The notes beneath the pieces were generated by a model. It was given only the letters and a program-made list of their open reading frames with translations, ran no database searches and was not told the DNA's origin. This document shows positions 8,272-11,986 of a DNA stretch of 11,986 nucleotides, piece by piece. Made by a program: the position numbers and the translations under genes. The DNA is from Acidobacteriaceae bacterium (GTDB lineage Bacteria > Acidobacteriota > Terriglobia > Terriglobales > Acidobacteriaceae): NCBI GenBank assembly GCA_027364815.1, contig DAHXOQ010000061.1, positions 1 through 11,986 on the forward strand, given 5' to 3'. Numbering within the stretch: position 1 is the stretch's first letter; each line of letters opens with the position of its first letter.

Positions 8272-8835
8272 ATGAGCACGAAACGTGAGAAAAAAGAGAA
8301 ATTAGCGCACAAATCAGCCACAGTTATTCAACCGCAGGGAATTTCTGAACGCGGGGCGGCTCTTTCAAAGCGGGAACAGGCGCTTTCAAATTTTGACGAG
8401 TTGGATCACGCGATTCTTCATCACTTGGAGCGGCATGGGCGGGCGACGAATTACGAGGTCGGCGATGCGGGGGGGTTGTCGGCTTCGGCGGCGTCGAGGA
8501 GGATTCTGGCGCTGGAGCAGGCGGGTGCGATTCGCGGTTATCGCGCGGAGATTAACGACCGGCTGCTAGGGAAGAAGTTGACGGTCTTTTGCCGCATTAC
8601 GCTGGATGGTCAATCGGCGACGGTGCTGGGAACTTTTGAGGCGGCGGTGCGGAGATTGAAGGGAATTGTGAGCTGTCACTTGATGGCGGGGCAATACGAC
8701 TACATGCTGATCGCGCGCGTGGCGGGAATTGAGGATTATGGGCGGCTGCATCAGAATGAGTTGTCACGGTTGCCGGGAGTGACGCGGCTGGAGACAAGCT
8801 TTGCGCTCAGGGATGTGCTGGAGGGGAAGAGCTAG
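8272..8835 (+). CDS. Lrp/AsnC-family transcriptional regulator with a 40-residue basic N-terminal extension
   Basis: This encodes 187 residues against a usual 150-165. The winged helix-turn-helix covers about 42-95: FDELDHAILHHLERHGRATN, then LSASAASRRILALEQAG, with AIRGYRAEIN forming the wing. The AsnC/RAM effector-binding domain covers about 102-182, with the characteristic AGQYDYMLIARV (139-150) and LPGVTRLETSFAL (167-179). The family forms dimers or octamers and senses amino acids. The first 40 residues are an added lysine/arginine-rich tail (STKREKKEKLAHK) with no recognisable domain. No internal ATG would remove it. The divergent position next to ald makes alanine-responsive control of ald the best guess. 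Its 3' end overlaps the convergent toxin gene by four bases. Confidence 0.9.
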   Translation: MSTKREKKEKLAHKSATVIQPQGISERGAALSKREQALSNFDELDHAILHHLERHGRATNYEVGDAGGLSASAASRRILALEQAGAIRGYRAEINDRLLGKKLTVFCRITLDGQSATVLGTFEAAVRRLKGIVSCHLMAGQYDYMLIARVAGIEDYGRLHQNELSRLPGVTRLETSFALRDVLEGKS

Positions 8836-9125
8836 GTGCGTTTGCGCCAGTAACCGGGACGACGGCTGGCGTGGGCGAGGGCGATGATTTGGATTGCGTC
8901 GAGTTGCTGGCGATAGATGATGCTATAAGGAAATTGCTGCAATACGAAGCGTTGCGTGTAGTGAAGATAGCCGGGGTATCGGTTGGGATGCTGCTGGATT
9001 TTTTCAATCGCCGGTAAAAACTCATTGAGAAACATTTGATAGGCATCAATGCTGCGAAGAAAATAGTAATCTTCAATCTCCTGAACTTCGATATCAGCTT
9101 CAGGATGATAAAAGTACGGTTTCAC
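8832..9125 (-). CDS. ParE/RelE-superfamily toxin
   Basis: This encodes 97 residues from a GTG start at 9125, preceded by AGAGA. The sequence has the usual ParE plan: a two-helix N-terminal part (PEADIEVQEIEDYY and a second helix to about 46), then IQQHPNRYPGY and a beta-sheet with RFVLQQFPYSIIYR (59-72), then AIQIIALAHASRRPGYWRKR (77-96). The RFxxxxFPYxIxYR and AxAHxxRxPxYWxxR signatures are strong. ParE toxins poison DNA gyrase while RelE relatives cleave mRNA; the sequence alone fits ParE better. The GTG overlaps the stop of the antitoxin gene in GTGA, so translation is coupled and the antitoxin is made first. The stop shares bases with the convergent lrp-family gene. No terminator is visible. 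Confidence 0.9.
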   Translation of the reverse strand: MKPYFYHPEADIEVQEIEDYYFLRSIDAYQMFLNEFLPAIEKIQQHPNRYPGYLHYTQRFVLQQFPYSIIYRQQLDAIQIIALAHASRRPGYWRKRT

Positions 9126-9373
9126 TCTCTGAATCTCGCTCGCGCTTCGGGCGACAATTTTGCCAACATTCTTTCGCGTACCACTTCACCTGGGATCATC
9201 TGAACCTTGCAGGAGTCGATTTCGTCGAGGCGGCGTTTGATTTCGTCATTCCAGGCAGGATCGAGAACGTTGTTAGAGTCGGCGAGCAGGGCGAGCTCAT
9301 CGGCTAGCCAGAGTTGATCCTCGGGCGAAAGCGTTCGTGCGGTTTCGAGAAGTTGGCGGGCAGCTTCTGTCAT
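9122..9373 (-). CDS. Antitoxin of the 'addiction module component' (TIGR02574/PF09720) type
   Basis: This encodes 83 residues, the normal length for the small antitoxins that pair with ParE/RelE toxins in this arrangement. Diagnostic stretches are LETARTLSPEDQLWLADELALL (9-30, helical), LDPAWNDEIKRRLDEIDSC (37-55) and the segment VQMIPGEVVRERMLAKL (57-73), where family members usually have a V-x-x-IP-x-E-E/V pattern. It probably wraps around the toxin encoded directly downstream. It lacks an obvious DNA-binding domain, so autoregulation is uncertain. The ATG at 9373 has no Shine-Dalgarno. Instead TACAAT lies six bases upstream, suggesting a leaderless transcript. The stop overlaps the toxin start (GTGA). 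Confidence 0.88.
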   Translation of the reverse strand: MTEAARQLLETARTLSPEDQLWLADELALLADSNNVLDPAWNDEIKRRLDEIDSCKVQMIPGEVVRERMLAKLSPEARARFRE

Positions 9374-9379
9374 TGATAA

Positions 9380-9385
9380 ATTGTA
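9380..9385 (-). promoter_or_regulatory. -10-like TACAAT six bases before the antitoxin start
   Basis: The minus strand reads TACAAT, TTATCA, ATG. The hexamer matches the -10 consensus at 5 of 6 positions and would place transcription initiation on the A of the ATG. The purine content before the start is too low for a ribosome binding site. The -35 at 17-base spacing is poor (CTGCAT). Confidence 0.35.
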
Positions 9386-9560
9386 GCGCGAAAGCGGATT
9401 GGATGCAGGAAAAAGGCCATGTAGGTATTGGAACTAGATGTGTAGCAGCCGACAACGCCCGCTCATTACCAAAGAATGCGATGAACGGGGAACAGCTTTT
9501 ATGGCTCTATAAAATTCAAATGATTGGGCCACCTGCCTTACACTCCCAAAATAAAACTGC

Positions 9561-9593
9561 AACTTCGCACCAACTTCACACCAACTTTTTATT
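9561..9593 (+). repeat. 11-base tandem repeat, two full copies and one partial
   Basis: AACTTCGCACC (9561-9571) is followed directly by AACTTCACACC (9572-9582) and then AACTTTTTATT (9583-9593), which keeps only the first five bases of the unit. Two complete copies differ at one base. The 11-base period is close to one turn of the DNA helix, so a protein could bind successive copies on the same face. It lies 58-90 bases before the ATG of the 63-residue gene, in promoter territory. The rest of the 9374-9650 gap holds the antitoxin promoter region and otherwise nothing I recognise. Confidence 0.6.
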
Positions 9594-9650
9594 TTCGCTG
9601 TTGCAATGTTAATGGATACATCATACCTTCGATTTAAAGGAGTTGTACTC

Positions 9651-9842
9651 ATGAGAAAAGAAGCAATGCAACAATTCGTAAGTATTCTCAATGATCGTTT
9701 GTCATGGCAGGAAGCAAGCTTAGCCACCATGGAAGCTAACCCTATTCACAAAGACGAGAATATCAATGAGTTTTTGAAAGCAATCCCACAAGCTCATATC
9801 ATTGAATTAGAATTCATGATTGAACACTTGAAGAGGGTCTAA
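9651..9842 (+). CDS. Small hypothetical protein, 63 residues
   Basis: The ATG at 9651 is chosen over an in-frame one at 9606 because AAAGGAG (9636-9642) lies eight bases before it, the best ribosome binding site in this part of the window. The product is soluble and mixed-charge with no signal peptide. It looks mostly helical: MRKEAMQQFVSILNDRLSWQ, then a linker with NPIHKDEN, then a second helix ending in IIELEFMIEHLKRV. A helical hairpin is plausible. I do not recognise the family. The codons are AT-rich compared with the flanking ald and dehydrogenase genes. It stands alone on the plus strand between the toxin-antitoxin pair and the Sel1 gene. Its function cannot be stated. Confidence 0.6.
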   Translation: MRKEAMQQFVSILNDRLSWQEASLATMEANPIHKDENINEFLKAIPQAHIIELEFMIEHLKRV

Positions 9843-9850
9843 GCGCAAAC

Positions 9851-9870
9851 CCCAGAAAATTCTGCATGGG
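9851..9870 (+). terminator. Weak hairpin after the 63-residue gene
   Basis: CAGAA (9853-9857) pairs with TTCTG (9860-9864), and CCC (9851-9853) could pair with GGG (9868-9870) across a CAT bulge. ATTTA follows. It lies 8 bases past the stop codon at 9842. The stem is short, so terminator function is only possible. Confidence 0.25.
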
Positions 9871-9931
9871 ATTTACGCCCAAACTAGAAGGCTTACACGA
9901 CTGGCGGGATGTTTACCCCTCCCTTGTCTAA

Positions 9932-11005
9932 TCATTGTGGCTTGGCCCGATGATCCTCGAACCACTTCCGCGCCCGCTCTTGCGTTTCCAATAGAACCGA
10001 CTTTGTCAGGTGCGATGCCGCAAGATCGCGGTCGTCCATGTCGTTTGTACTCGAATGGCTACCGTTTGCACTTGCCAAACTCAACCAAAAGTAGGCTTCA
10101 ATGTATTCTTGCGGAACACCTTTCCCGTCTGCATACAACCGTCCAAGTCCATTCTGAGCTAGAGCATTGTTTTGTTCGGCTGCCTTGCGATACCATTTCG
10201 CGGCCAACCCATAATCTCTGGGAACCGGAGCGTTTTCGGCAGGGTGTAGTACCCTAGAGCTTCCGTCAGGTCCATGGACGACTTTGCCCAGGCCGCCTTC
10301 TTCATATATTGATCCAAGCATGTACTCCGATTCAACATCGCCCTGTTCCGCTGCCTTTTGGAATTGAATCATTGCTTCTTTGATGTTCTGCCGCACTCCC
10401 CACCCGCCTATCAATTGAAGAGCAAGTTCATACTGTGCCGTTGCATGACCCTGCTCAGCAGCTTTGCGATACCAGAAAGCGGCTTGAGCATAGTCCTGTG
10501 GAACACCTTCACCATTGCAAAATGCCAATCCAAGATGGAATTGTGCAGGAGCATTCCCTTGTTCTGCGGCTTTGCGCCACCATTTGACTGCTTCAACTTC
10601 ATTCCTCGGAACATCCACGCCGTTGTGATATACAAGGCCAAGATAAAACTCATTGAAAGCGTCTCCTTGCTCGGCAGCCTTATGGAACCACTTAACGGCC
10701 TCAACATAATCTCGCGGCACGTCGCCGCCAGTCTCGTATGCCACACCAATGTTGTATTGGGCGGTAGCATTTCCTTGTTCCGCAGCTTTACGAAACCATC
10801 GAGTTGCCTCGGCGTGGTCTTTCGGTACTCCCTGACCGCTGTCGTAAAGCATACCAATGTTGAATTGTGAATTGGCATCTCCGGCTTTTGCCTTTGCGAG
10901 CAAAGCGGGGTCGATGCCTTTACTTTGGGCTGATAACGCTACGGCCATGCACAGCATCAGCAGCACGGCAGAGAACCACTCGGCGAGATAACGGGATTTC
11001 GGCAT
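9932..11005 (-). CDS. Secreted/periplasmic Sel1-like repeat protein, seven repeats
   Basis: This encodes 357 residues from the ATG at 11005, which has GAGAGG six bases upstream and a signal peptide (hydrophobic core about 10-24, cleavage near ALSA-Q at 25-26). The longer frame to 11194 runs through the upstream palindrome and lacks such features. Seven Sel1-like repeats follow, mostly 36 residues each, at about 43-78, 79-114, 115-150, 151-186, 187-222, 223-279 and 280-315. Each has an A-x-x-Q-x-x-L/I-G pattern, a GxGVPxD turn and a WxRKAAEQG ending. Repeat six carries an insert of about 21 residues (near 238-260) with HGPDGSSRVLHP. Such alpha/alpha solenoids act as protein-binding scaffolds in signalling or envelope complexes. 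The partner here is unknown. The gene is solitary and preceded by about 140 bases of AT-rich DNA. Confidence 0.9.
   Translation of the reverse strand: MPKSRYLAEWFSAVLLMLCMAVALSAQSKGIDPALLAKAKAGDANSQFNIGMLYDSGQGVPKDHAEATRWFRKAAEQGNATAQYNIGVAYETGGDVPRDYVEAVKWFHKAAEQGDAFNEFYLGLVYHNGVDVPRNEVEAVKWWRKAAEQGNAPAQFHLGLAFCNGEGVPQDYAQAAFWYRKAAEQGHATAQYELALQLIGGWGVRQNIKEAMIQFQKAAEQGDVESEYMLGSIYEEGGLGKVVHGPDGSSRVLHPAENAPVPRDYGLAAKWYRKAAEQNNALAQNGLGRLYADGKGVPQEYIEAYFWLSLASANGSHSSTNDMDDRDLAASHLTKSVLLETQERARKWFEDHRAKPQ
10340..10879 (-). repeat. 108-base coding repeats of the Sel1 gene
   Basis: Residues 43-222 of the Sel1 protein form five consecutive 36-residue units, so the DNA has a 108-base period. The best conserved piece encodes RKAAEQG and reappears near 10772, 10664, 10556, 10448 and 10340. 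The DNA copies have diverged, so this is an ancient duplication rather than a recent expansion. Confidence 0.7.
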
Positions 11006-11146
11006 AAAACACCTCTCGCGATTACTTGATAGCGATTTTAACGAAAAAATGGCCGTCATCGCTGTAGCTAACAATTCAAAAATCATCTCGTGAATTAATT
11101 TAGTATATGCAGCTACTCGTCCAATGTTTGCTGATAGATTAAAGAT

Positions 11147-11188
11147 CCCCACCCTAGCCGCAAAAACAAAGGCGCGGCGAGGGTGGGG
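11147..11188. repeat. Large GC-rich palindrome, dispersed-repeat type; likely terminator of the dehydrogenase gene
   Basis: CCCCACCCT (11147-11155) pairs with AGGGTGGGG (11180-11188), and inside it GCCGC (11157-11161) pairs with GCGGC (11174-11178). A single A-G mismatch separates the two stems, and the loop is 12 bases. The sequence GGGTGGGGCACC at its right edge (11181-11192) is one I recall from many copies in Terriglobia intergenic regions. It begins 32 bases after the stop of the aldehyde dehydrogenase (minus strand) and is followed on that strand by ATCTTTAAT, consistent with termination. The remainder, 11006-11146, is AT-rich and should hold the Sel1 promoter. TATACT occurs on the minus strand near 11106-11101 without a convincing -35. 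Confidence 0.7.
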
Positions 11189-11219
11189 CACCAATTCATT
11201 TATTAACGAGTAAAAATGC

Positions 11220-11986
11220 TTATTCCGCGTTGTCGATCTGCGCGCGCTGGAGCTTGTCGCTGTAGTCGACGTAGACGGCTTTCCATTGGGTGTAGAAGTC
11301 GAGCGAGCCGAGGCCTTCGCGGTGACCGTTGCCGGTTTGCTTGACGCCGCCGAAGGGGAGGTGGACTTCAGCGCCGATGGTGGGAGCGTTGATGTAGGTG
11401 ATGCCGGCTTCCAAATCGCGAATCGCGGTGAAGGCCTGGTTCACGTTCTTGGTGTAGAAGGCGGTGCTGAGGCCGTAGTCGATGGAGTTGGCGATGTCGA
11501 TGGCTTCTTCGATGGTGCTGAACTCGATGAGGCTGACGACGGGGCCGAAGACTTCTTCTTTGGCGATGCGCATGTTTTTGGTGACGCCGCCGAAGATAGT
11601 CGGCTCAAAGAACGTGCCGTGGGCGTAAGGGCCGTCCTTCAATTGATGGCCGCCGCAGAGGAGCTTGGCGCCCTCCGCTAATGCGATAGCACAGTAGCTG
11701 GCTGAGGTTTCAATCTGGCTTTCGTTGACTTGAGGGCCGACTTTGATGCCGACTTCAATGCCGTTGCCGACTTTCAATTTTTTGGCGCGGGCGACGAATT
11801 TGTCAGTGAACTCCTTGGCGATGGATTTGTGCAGAAGAATGCGGCTGGTTGCCGTGCAGCGCTGGCCGGTGGTGCCGAAGGAACCCCAGAGAGCGCCGTC
11901 GAGGGCGAGGTCGAGGTTGGCGTCGTCCATGACGACCATGGCATTCTTGCCACCCATCTCGAGGGAGACGGGCTTGAAGTGCTTGG
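11220..11986 (-). CDS. Aldehyde dehydrogenase (NAD(P)+-dependent), C-terminal half
   Basis: The gene runs off the right edge; 254 residues are present, about half of a typical 480-510-residue enzyme. The frame is open to the edge, so the ATG at 11957 is internal (the M of LEMGGKN). Family landmarks are the catalytic-base motif LEMGGKNA, the nucleophile Cys in GTTGQRCTATSRILL, the cofactor-domain EEVFGPVVSLIEF and the C-terminal LPFGGVKQTGNGHREG. The ending AGITYINAPTIGAEVHLPFGG, then WKAVYVDYS and KLQRAQID, points to the ALDH superfamily. It vaguely recalls alpha-ketoglutaric-semialdehyde or alpha-aminoadipic-semialdehyde dehydrogenases, but the N-terminal half is missing and the substrate cannot be assigned. 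It oxidises an aldehyde to a carboxylate in the cytoplasm. Confidence 0.93.
   Translation of the reverse strand, partial: KHFKPVSLEMGGKNAMVVMDDANLDLALDGALWGSFGTTGQRCTATSRILLHKSIAKEFTDKFVARAKKLKVGNGIEVGIKVGPQVNESQIETSASYCAIALAEGAKLLCGGHQLKDGPYAHGTFFEPTIFGGVTKNMRIAKEEVFGPVVSLIEFSTIEEAIDIANSIDYGLSTAFYTKNVNQAFTAIRDLEAGITYINAPTIGAEVHLPFGGVKQTGNGHREGLGSLDFYTQWKAVYVDYSDKLQRAQIDNAE

Noticed and set aside
9561..9593. Possible CRISPR-like or origin iteron array
   Set aside because: Only two full 11-base copies exist, with no spacers, no associated genes and no replication protein nearby.
9434..9730. Minus-strand 98-residue frame across the 9374-9650 gap
   Set aside because: There is no ribosome binding site and no recognisable motif, and it overlaps the better-supported 63-residue gene. 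A decayed gene remnant is possible but unsupported.
10358..10870. Plus-strand 170-residue frame opposite the Sel1 gene
   Set aside because: It inherits an apparent repeat from the Sel1 coding repeats and has no initiation signal. The minus-strand protein is an unambiguous family member.

Overview
The window most resembles a chromosomal segment of an Acidobacteriota (Terriglobia-like) genome. Three things suggest this: moderate-to-high GC genes, two intergenic palindromes of the kind I recall as dispersed in that group (around 1195-1262 and 11147-11190), and small secreted proteins that resemble uncharacterised families I associate with it. This is recognition from memory, not a search.

Left part (1-1293, + strand): the tail of an unrecognised gene, an AT-rich secreted protein with one DxNxDGxxD calcium-binding-type loop, and a HigA-type antitoxin with no HigB partner. 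An intergenic double hairpin then separates these from the genes on the other strand.

Central part (1294-6490, - strand, transcribed right to left): ntrY (membrane histidine kinase), ntrX (AAA+ response regulator), then an MFS transporter that looks like animal/lysosomal MFSD1. NtrY and NtrX form one phosphorelay. The transporter follows ntrX in the same direction after a 153-base gap and may be co-transcribed or a target. NtrX has an intact ATPase core, but its sigma-54 contact loop reads RAATGA instead of GAFTGA.

6491-9373: a small secreted protein diverges from ntrY. It converges on ald (alanine dehydrogenase), which is divergent from an Lrp/AsnC-family regulator, the classic arrangement of an amino-acid catabolic gene with its regulator. 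The regulator converges on a ParE-type toxin-antitoxin operon, and the two 3' ends share one CTAG that supplies both stop codons.

9374-11986: an AT-rich stretch with an 11-base tandem repeat and a 63-codon gene with a strong ribosome binding site. Then come a secreted seven-repeat Sel1 protein, a large palindrome, and the C-terminal half of an aldehyde dehydrogenase that runs off the right edge.

Three starts without a convincing Shine-Dalgarno (ntrY, lrp-like, antitoxin) each have a -10-like hexamer exactly six bases before the start codon, which suggests leaderless mRNAs. I see no CRISPR array, no tRNA or rRNA gene, no transposase and no clear novel multi-gene defence system. The items most worth following up are the altered NtrX loop, the leaderless-type starts and the MFSD1-like transporter. 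No stretch without a gene exceeds 300 bases.
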